The position numbers were made by a program, and so were the translations under genes. Below the pieces are notes generated by a model, which did not search any database, was not told the DNA's origin, and saw nothing but the letters and a program-made list of their open reading frames with translations. A stretch of 64,000 nucleotides of DNA from Bacillota bacterium (GTDB lineage: Bacteria; Bacillota; Clostridia; Christensenellales; SZUA-584). Below are positions 7,430-15,188 of the stretch, piece after piece; position 1 is the stretch's first letter, and each line of letters starts with the position of its first letter. Location of the stretch: assembly GCA_023461435.1 (NCBI GenBank), contig JAEYLC010000010.1:1-64000 (forward strand), in the 5' to 3' direction.

Positions 7430-8389
7430 ATGATGAAACAAAAAGATGAAAACACATTGGTACGTATGGAAAACCTGAGTGCCGCCGAATATCTGATGAC
7501 GGACGGGAACGCGCCGCGCCGCGCGCTCAGCGGTATTTGGCTGCGCATCAGGAAAGGGCAGGCATGGGGCATATACGCGCCCGCGCATTACGAAGCCGGT
7601 TTGTTGCTTCAAATCATGGCCAACGTGCGCCCTTATGAGGACGGGCGCTGTGTGCTCGCGGAGCGCGGCATGATGCGCAAAAAACGTGTGATTTTGCCGC
7701 ATGTGTTTTATATCGGCAGCACGGATATGCTGTATGAGTCGATGAATGTGCTCGAATACCTGATGTTTGCGACGGCAAAGCAGAAAACAAAGCCCGCGGC
7801 GAGGCAGGAACGGCTGCTTGAATGGCTCATCGAATGCGGCCTTGGCGATCTGTCGCTGACTGAGGTGCGCTGGCTTGACGCGCAGGAAAAGGCCGTCGTG
7901 ATACTCATGGCCGCGGCCTGTTCGCAGAGCGGCATTGTGATATTCAATCTGCCGCAAATGGAATTCGGCGAAAACCTTAGGCGCGCGTTTGCGCGCATCA
8001 GCAGCTTGATGAGGACGGAGGGCAAGGCTTTGATATTAAGCGGAGATGCTGATCTGATTCAGGGCGCGTGCACGCACACCGCGTTTTTGGCTAATGGCCG
8101 TATCATATTTCAGGGAACGGTGGATTATCTGCGCGAGCATTTCGACGTCTATACCGTGAAGATCGAAGCCGACGCAGCGTCCGAAACCAGGCTGCGTGCG
8201 GCGTTCAAAGACTGCCGGATCACAAGAAAGGACGACGGCCTTTACATGAGCGGACGGCAAGGGCAGACACCGCAGCAAATTTTCCGTGAAATTCTGGACG
8301 CGGGCGTTTTGCCGGCCGGTATGGAGGTTCACACAAAGACGGTCAGGAACGCACTGGAGGAGCTAACTTGCAGGTATGATCTATCGTGA
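7430..8389 (+). CDS. Degenerate ABC-transporter ATPase-like protein (pseudo-NBD)
   Basis: This 319-residue protein follows the order of an ABC nucleotide-binding domain but lacks every catalytic motif. The Walker A position (48-60, GIYAPAHYEAGLLL) has no GxxGxGK and no Lys. The signature position reads LDAQE (149-153) instead of LSGGQ. Walker B reads IVIFNLP (169-175), with Asn for Asp and Leu for the catalytic Glu. The H-loop has SGD (204-206) with no His. Flanking features such as LANGRIIFQGTVDYL and the C-terminal ~80-residue extension are retained, so the fold is probably kept without ATP hydrolysis. It starts 9 bases after sipW and overlaps the permease gene by 14 bases. The frame is intact, so a recent pseudogene is unlikely. 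Confidence 0.75.
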   Translation: MMKQKDENTLVRMENLSAAEYLMTDGNAPRRALSGIWLRIRKGQAWGIYAPAHYEAGLLLQIMANVRPYEDGRCVLAERGMMRKKRVILPHVFYIGSTDMLYESMNVLEYLMFATAKQKTKPAARQERLLEWLIECGLGDLSLTEVRWLDAQEKAVVILMAAACSQSGIVIFNLPQMEFGENLRRAFARISSLMRTEGKALILSGDADLIQGACTHTAFLANGRIIFQGTVDYLREHFDVYTVKIEADAASETRLRAAFKDCRITRKDDGLYMSGRQGQTPQQIFREILDAGVLPAGMEVHTKTVRNALEELTCRYDLS

Positions 8390-9764
8390 CAGCTTTTTGA
8401 AAAAAGAAATGCGCCACGCGCAAAGCAATACGGGTTTCCGGCGCAGGCTCGCTGTGGGCTTGTTTCTCGGGCTGTTTTCCTTTGCCGTGTACTTTGCGTT
8501 GCAAACGCTGCAGGAAAGCGTGGTGTCCGAGGCTGCGCCGCAGATCATGCAGAAAAGCTTCTTTTCAACGATCACGATCTATCTTTATGTCTCGTTTGCG
8601 TTTTTGACAGGCTATTTAATGGTCTGGTTTGATAGGCTGTTTTTTTCCGAGATACGCCGCAACGCGTGGTATCTGCTCATCAAAATGGGCTACCGGCCCT
8701 ATTTGATGATATTCTCCAAGCTCACGGCCCAGGGCGTTACGGTCCTGATGATGTACATCTGGGGCTTTGCGGCGATATCGGTGCTGACCGTATTCATCAA
8801 AGCGCCGTTTGTCTATGCGTACATGCCGTCGCTCTTTGCGGCGGGTCTTGTGGATCTCATGCTGATCACGGTCTTTTGCATGGTTGCCTCTCTGTTCGTC
8901 AAGCATGCGGATAACGCGCGGTATCTGATTATACTCATGGCTGTTTTGATACTGATACTGAAATGGGCTTTGGGCATGAGCGAGGTGATATCCGACCGCG
9001 CGGTGATGCAGTCGCTACGAAGCTTTTTGCGGGGCTCCGCCTATTTGCCCGCAGCCGCGGGCTTCATATTGCTCGGCCTCACCGTCTGTGTGATTCGCGC
9101 GCGGAATCTTTCCAAGTATGTGAATACGGATTCTGACAAAAAGGTGCAGACCGACGGCGTTTCGCTCGGATACGCCGATGAAAAAACGGGGCAGCTCAGG
9201 CCCGTTAAAGCGCGGGAAGCGCGTCGGCGCCGCCCGGTTGATATTATTGTGACGTCGTTGCTGATACTGTTTATCGGCGGGGCGCTGATGCTCAACGTAT
9301 TTATCATATTGATCGGCACGGCGACTCCCGGCAGTGAGGTGACCATACGCGGCGTGATTCCCTATATATTCAGATCCGATACGATGGAGCCGTCGCTGAT
9401 GCTCAACGACCTCGTTTATTTCAAACGCATCGATAAGGCTTATCTGCTGAAGGAGAATGATATTGTGCTTTTTAAATTTCAGGACGCGGTTTATGTGGAA
9501 CGCATCACGGATATGGCAGGGGATGAGCTGACCGTTGATATCGACGCCTATCCGGCGGGCTCAGAGCCGGGCGCGATGGTCAAGACCGTCAGCAGGGAAA
9601 CCGTTTACGGCGTTTGTTCGGGCAGGAACCGCTGGCTCGGCGCGCTTATACTGTTTGCCAATACCATAATCGGGAGAATCATCTTTTTGCTGGTTCCCGC
9701 CGTGTTGCTTTTCTTTCGCAGGCATATCTCAAAGGCGGCAAAAACCGCAAAACAGAACGGCTAA
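8376..9764 (+). CDS. ABC-2-like permease fused to an inactive-looking SipW-type signal peptidase domain
   Basis: This 462-residue membrane protein has two halves. Residues 1-245 carry six predicted helices (about 25-45, 66-86, 115-140, 151-175, 182-203, 222-241), resembling an ABC-2-type permease. After a charged linker (245-288), a helix (289-313) leads into a signal-peptidase-like domain (about 318-418) and a last helix (422-446). That domain keeps RSDTMEPSL and ENDIVLFKF, but Thr336 replaces the nucleophilic Ser and Glu375 (VYVERI) replaces the catalytic His. It should be non-proteolytic or altered. The start overlaps the pseudo-ATPase gene and the stop codon overlaps that of the convergent gene at 9761. 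A role in holding or guiding SipW substrates is inferred, not shown. Confidence 0.78.
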   Translation: MIYRDSFLKKEMRHAQSNTGFRRRLAVGLFLGLFSFAVYFALQTLQESVVSEAAPQIMQKSFFSTITIYLYVSFAFLTGYLMVWFDRLFFSEIRRNAWYLLIKMGYRPYLMIFSKLTAQGVTVLMMYIWGFAAISVLTVFIKAPFVYAYMPSLFAAGLVDLMLITVFCMVASLFVKHADNARYLIILMAVLILILKWALGMSEVISDRAVMQSLRSFLRGSAYLPAAAGFILLGLTVCVIRARNLSKYVNTDSDKKVQTDGVSLGYADEKTGQLRPVKAREARRRRPVDIIVTSLLILFIGGALMLNVFIILIGTATPGSEVTIRGVIPYIFRSDTMEPSLMLNDLVYFKRIDKAYLLKENDIVLFKFQDAVYVERITDMAGDELTVDIDAYPAGSEPGAMVKTVSRETVYGVCSGRNRWLGALILFANTIIGRIIFLLVPAVLLFFRRHISKAAKTAKQNG

Positions 9765-11263
9765 GATTCCTTGCTCATGGACAGCTCGACCACCTTTTCA
9801 ACGGTGATATCGGCGGTTGGTACATTGCAGACAAAGGTATGGTCGGCCAGCACCGCGACACGGTCGCATATGCCCAAAATCTCTTCGATATCTGACGAGA
9901 TGAAAATCACGCTGGCCTTCTTTTTGATCAGATCGTTCACCGAATTATAAATATCCACTTTGCTTGCGATATCGAGTCCGCGCGTCGGTTCATCCAGAAT
10001 GAAGATTTTGGCGCGGCTCATGATCCATTTGGCAAACACCGCTTTTTGCTGATTGCCGCCGCTGTATTCGAGTATATTGCTGTGCAGGTTCTGCTGCGGA
10101 ATATTGAGCTTTTGCACGTAATCCGATACAACCTGCTCCAAAACGGAATTGTTGATCAAAAAGTAGTTTGCAAAGCGCTTGAGCGAGGATACAGCCACAT
10201 TGTTGTTGACATCGAGATAGCCGAAAATGGAGTCGGTCAAACGGTTTTCGGGAATCAGCGCGATGCCGTTGCTGATGGCATTGTAGGGGTTGTCTATTTT
10301 CGCGGGTGCGCCGTTTAAAAACATATCACCTTTCACATTGGGAACGGCGCCGAACAGGCAGTGCGCAAGCAGCGTTCGTCCGGAGCCCGCAAGGCCGGTA
10401 ATGCCGAGTATCTCGCCCTGATGCAGCTCAAAATTGATATTGTAAAGCTTATCTCCGAAACCGAGATCTTTAACGGCGAGCGTCTGCTTACCTTTTCTTA
10501 TTTTAATTTTGGGATACCGCTGGCTCAAGTTCTGTACGCTCAGCATGCGGATAATGTCTTCCTGCGTGCATTCGGATACGGTTTTCGTGCCCACAATCTG
10601 CCCCTTTTTGATAACCGTGATCCTGTCGCCGAGGTTGATGACATCCTCGATGCAGTGCGTGATATAAAACACGCCGGCGCCGCGCTCCTTGATTTTGTTC
10701 ACGATGCTATACAAAAGATTCCGCTCGCTTTGTGCCAGCGCCGAAGAGGGTTCGTCCAATATCACGATTTTTGCGTCCGATACGTAGGCACGGCAAAATT
10801 CGATGATTTGTCTTTGTGCAAAGCCCAAATTGGAAACCTTATCAAAGGTACTTACAGGCAAATCAAATTCATCGATGAGGCGCTGGCAAAGATAATTCAG
10901 CCTGTTATAATCGATCATCGGCAGAAATTTATATTTACGCGGCAAGTTGTTAAAAAACAGATTTTCCGCAACGGAGAGCTGAGAGAGCATAGTGGCATCC
11001 TGACGGATATAGATCACGTCTTTAAAGAGACTATAAGAAAACGTCTTGTTTTTCACAAGCGTGTTGTTAATGAGTATTTTCCCTGAATCGGGAGACACCA
11101 CACCGCTGGCCACCTGCATAAGCAGGCTCTTGCCCGCGCCGTTTTCACCCATTATGACATGTATCTCTTTTTCATAAAGGTCAAGATTGATATTTGTCAG
11201 TGAAAAATTTTCCAAAGCCAAATTCACATCCTGCAGCTTTATCAGGGGATCTTTCAAATCCAT
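9761..11263 (-). CDS. Sugar ABC transporter ATPase with two nucleotide-binding domains (MglA/RbsA type)
   Basis: This 500-residue tandem ATPase belongs to the carbohydrate uptake family that includes RbsA, MglA and XylG. The first domain has Walker A GENGAGKSLL and Walker B IVILDEPSSAL, with a poor signature (LGFAQRQ). The second has the usual altered Walker A (GLAGSGRTLLAH), signature EYSGGNQQK and Walker B IFILDEPTRGLD. The start at 11263 has GGAGG six bases upstream. It lies 28 bases after the DeoR-type regulator on the same strand. No permease or binding protein accompanies it, unlike the second ATPase at 13644, so it may share the permease at 15185 or serve a distant one. Its stop overlaps that of the convergent gene. 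Confidence 0.9.
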   Translation of the reverse strand: MDLKDPLIKLQDVNLALENFSLTNINLDLYEKEIHVIMGENGAGKSLLMQVASGVVSPDSGKILINNTLVKNKTFSYSLFKDVIYIRQDATMLSQLSVAENLFFNNLPRKYKFLPMIDYNRLNYLCQRLIDEFDLPVSTFDKVSNLGFAQRQIIEFCRAYVSDAKIVILDEPSSALAQSERNLLYSIVNKIKERGAGVFYITHCIEDVINLGDRITVIKKGQIVGTKTVSECTQEDIIRMLSVQNLSQRYPKIKIRKGKQTLAVKDLGFGDKLYNINFELHQGEILGITGLAGSGRTLLAHCLFGAVPNVKGDMFLNGAPAKIDNPYNAISNGIALIPENRLTDSIFGYLDVNNNVAVSSLKRFANYFLINNSVLEQVVSDYVQKLNIPQQNLHSNILEYSGGNQQKAVFAKWIMSRAKIFILDEPTRGLDIASKVDIYNSVNDLIKKKASVIFISSDIEEILGICDRVAVLADHTFVCNVPTADITVEKVVELSMSKES

Positions 11264-11291
11264 ACGCCTCCGTTTATTAAATAAGACGAGA

Positions 11292-12080
11292 CTAGTCGGC
11301 CTCATAGATATCCACAGAAGTATATAATTGAATATTTAAATCAAATAGGAAGTCTTTGTAAGTGTCTTTCAGTGACGAATCGGTAATGATCTTGTCGGCA
11401 AGGCTGAAGTCGCCGACGCGGTAAAACGATTTTTCACCGAAATGCGATGCGGGGCAGACGATCGAAACGGTACTGGCTGTTTTGCAAGCCTGCTGAATCA
11501 GCGACGCCTTGTTGATGCTTGAGACCGTGATACCGAAATTCTTACTGATGCCGTCGACTTCCACGATCAAATGATTCAACGAGAAGTTTTGCATATTGTT
11601 GATGGCGAGCTGGCCGTAGACCGCGTATTCCTCCAGATCACCGCCAAGCAAAATCATATGATTGCCGGGGGAGGAAGAAAACTCAAGAGCGATCAGAAGA
11701 TCGTTGGTCAGCACGGTCAGGTTGTTTTTCTGCGTCAGTCTTTTTGCAATAAACCGATTGGTCCGGCCGTCCGTCAGCATAATGATATCGTTGTCGGAAA
11801 CGAGATGGAAAACGGTATCGGCGATTTCCTGAAGCTGAGACAGATCCGGATCGCCCAAAGGCAGCTGTTCGAGCGGTATGAACGATTCGCTGTCGATATC
11901 CTCATTGATCACGGCGCCGCCGTGTGTCCGTTTCAAGTAACCTTCATGCTCCAATTTTTCAAGGTCCCTGCGAATGGTGACTTCGGTGACATTGAGTATA
12001 CTGGAAAGCATGGCAACGGAAACATGCTTGTCTCTTTCAAGATAATTTTTAATTATGCTGACACGTTCAATTGCAAACAT
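11292..12080 (-). CDS. DeoR-family transcriptional regulator
   Basis: This 262-residue regulator has an N-terminal winged helix typical of DeoR (RVSIIKNYLERDKHVSV, then VTEVTIRRDLEKLEHEGYLKRTHGGAV). The C-terminal effector domain is of the phosphosugar-sensing, isomerase-like fold, with D-G-R-T near the middle and TNDLLIALEF and LLGGD. ATG 12080 was chosen: AGGTG lies upstream, and the longer open frame to 12296 translates AT-rich promoter DNA. It is divergent from the ChvE-type gene with about 290 bases between them and upstream of the orphan sugar ATPase. The inferred role is sugar-responsive control of both transcripts. Confidence 0.9.
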   Translation of the reverse strand: MFAIERVSIIKNYLERDKHVSVAMLSSILNVTEVTIRRDLEKLEHEGYLKRTHGGAVINEDIDSESFIPLEQLPLGDPDLSQLQEIADTVFHLVSDNDIIMLTDGRTNRFIAKRLTQKNNLTVLTNDLLIALEFSSSPGNHMILLGGDLEEYAVYGQLAINNMQNFSLNHLIVEVDGISKNFGITVSSINKASLIQQACKTASTVSIVCPASHFGEKSFYRVGDFSLADKIITDSSLKDTYKDFLFDLNIQLYTSVDIYEAD

Positions 12081-12208
12081 ATTATATGCACCTGAAAATT
12101 GATCAAAATAGTATAAGCTAAAATTTATCATACAATATATGTATTGTTTTTTCAACCCAAAAACAAAAGAAAGAAAAATAAAAACGATACGAAAAAAATG
12201 ATAAAAAA

Positions 12209-12300
12209 ACGAACATAATTTAATTGACATATGCATAACTAAGTGATAGAATTCGTAAAAGAAAGAAAACATAAAAAAACGATCTAATACGAACATATTA
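12209..12300. promoter_or_regulatory. Pair of direct repeats flanking the sugar-operon promoter, candidate DeoR operators
   Basis: ACGAACATAATT (12209-12220) recurs as ACGAACATATTA (12289-12300), with 80 bases between matching positions. The copies lie either side of the -35/-10 pair at 12224-12252, in the AT-rich gap between the divergent DeoR and chvE genes. A weaker relative, ACGATACGAAAA, lies at 12184-12195. Confidence 0.4.
12224..12252 (+). promoter_or_regulatory. Strong promoter of the chvE-gguAB operon
   Basis: Consensus TTGACA (12224-12229), a 17-base spacer, then TAGAAT (12247-12252) with an upstream TGA giving an extended -10. The start codon lies about 120 bases downstream, leaving a sizeable leader. 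Confidence 0.75.
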
Positions 12301-12373
12301 TCCGCTGAAAATTTAACCGTTTACCCGGGTGATACAACACCTGAGTAAAAATAACATAATCAAGGAGAGAGAA

Positions 12374-13525
12374 ATGAAAAAGGTATTACTGAGTCTCTTG
12401 GTTTTTGCGATGGTTTTTTCGCTCGTGGCTTGCGGCGGAACACCGACGCCTTCGGCGAGCGCTGAGTCTTCAGCCCCCGCTGAATCTGAATCTGCGGCTC
12501 CTGCTGAATCTGAATCTGCGGTTGCAAACGCTGGTGACTACTACGTAGGTATCTCAATGCCGACACAGTCGAGCGAACGCTGGATCAAAGACGGCAACAC
12601 GATGAAAGACATACTCGAAGAAAAGGGATACAAAGTTGAACTGCAGTATGCGGAAGACGATATTCCGACACAGAAGTCTCAGATCGAGAATATGATCACT
12701 TTGGGCGCTGATGTCCTCATCATCGCGGCTGTTGATGGTTCCACACTGTCCGGGACGCTTGACCAGGCCGGTAAAGACGGCGTGAAGATCATCTCTTACG
12801 ACCGCTTGCTGGTTGATACCGATGCTGTGTCCTACTATGCGACATTCGACAACAGAGGCGTTGGTAAACTGCAGGCTCAGTCGCTGGTTGACGGCCTGAA
12901 GGCTAAGAAGGGCGACGGCCCGTACAACATCGAGCTGTTCGCAGGGTCTCCTGACGATACCAACTCCTTCTACTTCTACTCCGGCGCGATGGATGTTCTC
13001 CAGCCGCTGATCGACGACGGCACAGTCGTGATCCCCTCGGGGCAGACAAAACAGGAAGACATCGGAACACTCCGTTGGGACGGCGCTGTGGCTCAGGCCC
13101 GTATGGATGCGATTCTTGCAGCGAACTATACATCCGGCAAACAGCTTGACGGCGTTCTGTCTCCGTATGACGGCCTTTCCAGAGGCATCATCTCGGCTCT
13201 GACTTCCTTCGGTTATGAGCCCGGCACAGACAATTGGCCGGTTGTGACAGGTCAGGATGCTGAAGCGGCCTCCATCAAGCTCATCATCTCGGGCGAGCAA
13301 TACAGCACGATCCTCAAAGACACAAGAGACCTCGCAGCTGTGGCGGCAGGCATGGTTGACGCGGTGCTGACGGGTTCTGAACCGGAAATCAACGACACCG
13401 AAACATATGACAACAATGTCAAGATCGTTCCGTCTTATCTGCTTGTGCCCTACACGGTCACGGTTGATAACTATCAGGAACTGGTTATGGATTCCGGTTA
13501 CCTGAAGCCTGAAGACATCCAATAA
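12374..13525 (+). CDS. chvE: Sugar-binding lipoprotein, ChvE/MmsA-system type
   Basis: This 383-residue lipoprotein has the lipobox FSLVAC (Cys at about 20), then a Ser/Ala/Glu/Pro-rich linker to residue ~50, then a periplasmic-binding fold of the multiple-monosaccharide type (YYVGISMPTQSSERWIKDGN; LGADVLIIAAVDGS; GVKIISYDRLL; GVLSPYDGLSRGIISAL; VVTGQDAEAASIKLI). It captures aldoses outside the membrane and delivers them to GguA/GguB. The ATG at 12374 follows AAGGAGAG. A strong promoter lies upstream and a stem-loop separates it from the ATPase gene, consistent with the binding protein being made in excess. Confidence 0.92.
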   Translation: MKKVLLSLLVFAMVFSLVACGGTPTPSASAESSAPAESESAAPAESESAVANAGDYYVGISMPTQSSERWIKDGNTMKDILEEKGYKVELQYAEDDIPTQKSQIENMITLGADVLIIAAVDGSTLSGTLDQAGKDGVKIISYDRLLVDTDAVSYYATFDNRGVGKLQAQSLVDGLKAKKGDGPYNIELFAGSPDDTNSFYFYSGAMDVLQPLIDDGTVVIPSGQTKQEDIGTLRWDGAVAQARMDAILAANYTSGKQLDGVLSPYDGLSRGIISALTSFGYEPGTDNWPVVTGQDAEAASIKLIISGEQYSTILKDTRDLAAVAAGMVDAVLTGSEPEINDTETYDNNVKIVPSYLLVPYTVTVDNYQELVMDSGYLKPEDIQ

Positions 13526-13555
13526 TTCCGGTTTACAATAGGAATTGAGATTTTG

Positions 13556-13584
13556 ATCGGCTGGTGCGAAAAGCACCAGCCGAT
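13556..13584 (+). terminator. Intercistronic stem-loop between chvE and gguA
   Basis: A perfect 12-bp stem, ATCGGCTGGTGC with GCACCAGCCGAT, closes a GAAAA loop. It is followed by TTAAAAC rather than a T-run. It is more likely an mRNA-stabilising or partial read-through element than a full terminator, as is common after binding-protein genes. Confidence 0.7.
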
Positions 13585-13643
13585 TAAAACTATTACGGTG
13601 GTTGCTATGCTTAATATCGCGGCAGATATAAAGGAGTGAGACG

Positions 13644-15188
13644 ATGGAAAACTACATTTTAGAGATGAGGAATATTACCAAGACATTTCCGGGTGTCAAA
13701 GCTCTTGACAATGTGAATTTAAGGGTAAAGCCTAAACATATACACGCTTTGGTGGGGGAGAACGGCGCCGGCAAATCAACGCTGATGAATGTGTTGAGCG
13801 GTGTATATCCGTATGGAACATACGAAGGCGATATCATCGTTGAAGGTGAAGTCTGCACATTTAAATTCATCAATGACAGTGAAGCAAAGGGCATTGCCAT
13901 TATCCATCAAGAGCTTGCATTGATACCAACCTTGTCGATTGCAGAAAACGTTTTTTTGGGAAATGAGCAAACTGACAGAGGGGTTATTATCAACTGGAAC
14001 AAAACACACAGCAAAACGATTGAAATGCTGAAAAAAGTCGGGCTTAACGAAAATATCGAAACAAAAGTCAAGGATATCGGCCTTGGCAAGCAGCAGCTGG
14101 TGGAGATCGTCAAAGCTTTGGCCAAGGACGTTAAAATTCTGATACTGGATGAACCGACCGCTGCGCTTAACGATGAAGATTCGAGTCATCTTCTTGATCT
14201 CCTCGTCGATTTGAAAGAACATGGGATCACTAGCATCATCATTTCACATAAACTCAACGAAGTGACGAAGGTGGCGGATGAGATCACGATCATTCGTGAC
14301 GGCGCCGTAATTGAAGATCTTGTTAAGGACGAAGATGACATCAACGAGGCGCGCATCATCAAAGCGATGGTGGGACGCGAACTCACCGACCGTTTCCCCA
14401 AAAGAAAACATGTGATCGGTGACGTTCGTTTTGAGGTCAGCAATTGGAATGTCTATAATCCGCTTGATCCGGAAAAGCAGGTGCTTTTTGACATCAATAT
14501 GAATGTGAGAAAAGGCGAGGTCGTGGGTATTTCAGGCTTGATGGGTGCGGGGCGTACGGAATTCGCAATGAGTGTTTTCGGGAAAGCTTACGGCAAAAAG
14601 ATTTCGGGAAAGATCGTTAAAGACGGTAAAGAAGTCATCATGCATGATGTGAGCGATGCGATCAAGAACGGCATAGCTTATGCGACGGAAGACCGCAAAA
14701 CAGCGGGACTCATTCTGATCGACGACATCAAGAGAAATATTTCGCTGGCGGCGTTAAGATCGTTGAAAAAGGGTGCCGTTATCGACGATAACCTGGAGAT
14801 AAAAATTGGGGAAGAATACAGAGAGAAGCTGAACATAAAGTCCTCCAGCATTTTGCAGAAAACCGGTAATCTCTCGGGCGGCAACCAACAGAAAGTGGTG
14901 TTCAGCAAATGGATCTTTGCGGATCCTGATGTGCTGCTGCTCGATGAACCCACGAGAGGCATCGACGTAGGCGCAAAATACGAAATTTACAATATTATTA
15001 ACGAGCTTGCTGAGAAGGGCAAATCAATTATAATGATATCATCGGAGTTGCCTGAAATTCTTGGCATGTGTGATAGGGTTTACATCATGAACAGAGGAGC
15101 GATTGTTGGCGAACTGAGCGCGCAAGAGGCTTCTCAGGAGAGAATTATGCACTGCATAATGCAAAGCAACAAGGAGGTAACGAAATGA
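13644..15188 (+). CDS. gguA: Multiple-sugar ABC transporter ATPase (GguA/MmsA type)
   Basis: This 514-residue ATPase has two nucleotide-binding domains. The first has Walker A GENGAGKSTLMN and Walker B ILILDEPTAALN; its signature position reads IGLGKQQ. The second has the degenerate Walker A GLMGAGRTEF, signature LSGGNQQKVVFSKW and Walker B VLLLDEPTRGIDVG. This asymmetry is usual for the family. AAGGAG lies just before the start. The stop overlaps the permease start (ATGA at 15185-15188), so the two are coupled. It powers uptake of sugars bound by the ChvE-type protein. Confidence 0.93.
   Translation: MENYILEMRNITKTFPGVKALDNVNLRVKPKHIHALVGENGAGKSTLMNVLSGVYPYGTYEGDIIVEGEVCTFKFINDSEAKGIAIIHQELALIPTLSIAENVFLGNEQTDRGVIINWNKTHSKTIEMLKKVGLNENIETKVKDIGLGKQQLVEIVKALAKDVKILILDEPTAALNDEDSSHLLDLLVDLKEHGITSIIISHKLNEVTKVADEITIIRDGAVIEDLVKDEDDINEARIIKAMVGRELTDRFPKRKHVIGDVRFEVSNWNVYNPLDPEKQVLFDINMNVRKGEVVGISGLMGAGRTEFAMSVFGKAYGKKISGKIVKDGKEVIMHDVSDAIKNGIAYATEDRKTAGLILIDDIKRNISLAALRSLKKGAVIDDNLEIKIGEEYREKLNIKSSSILQKTGNLSGGNQQKVVFSKWIFADPDVLLLDEPTRGIDVGAKYEIYNIINELAEKGKSIIMISSELPEILGMCDRVYIMNRGAIVGELSAQEASQERIMHCIMQSNKEVTK

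Noticed and set aside
7430..8389. An ordinary ABC transporter ATPase
   Set aside because: Walker A Lys, signature, Walker B Asp/Glu and H-loop His are all absent.
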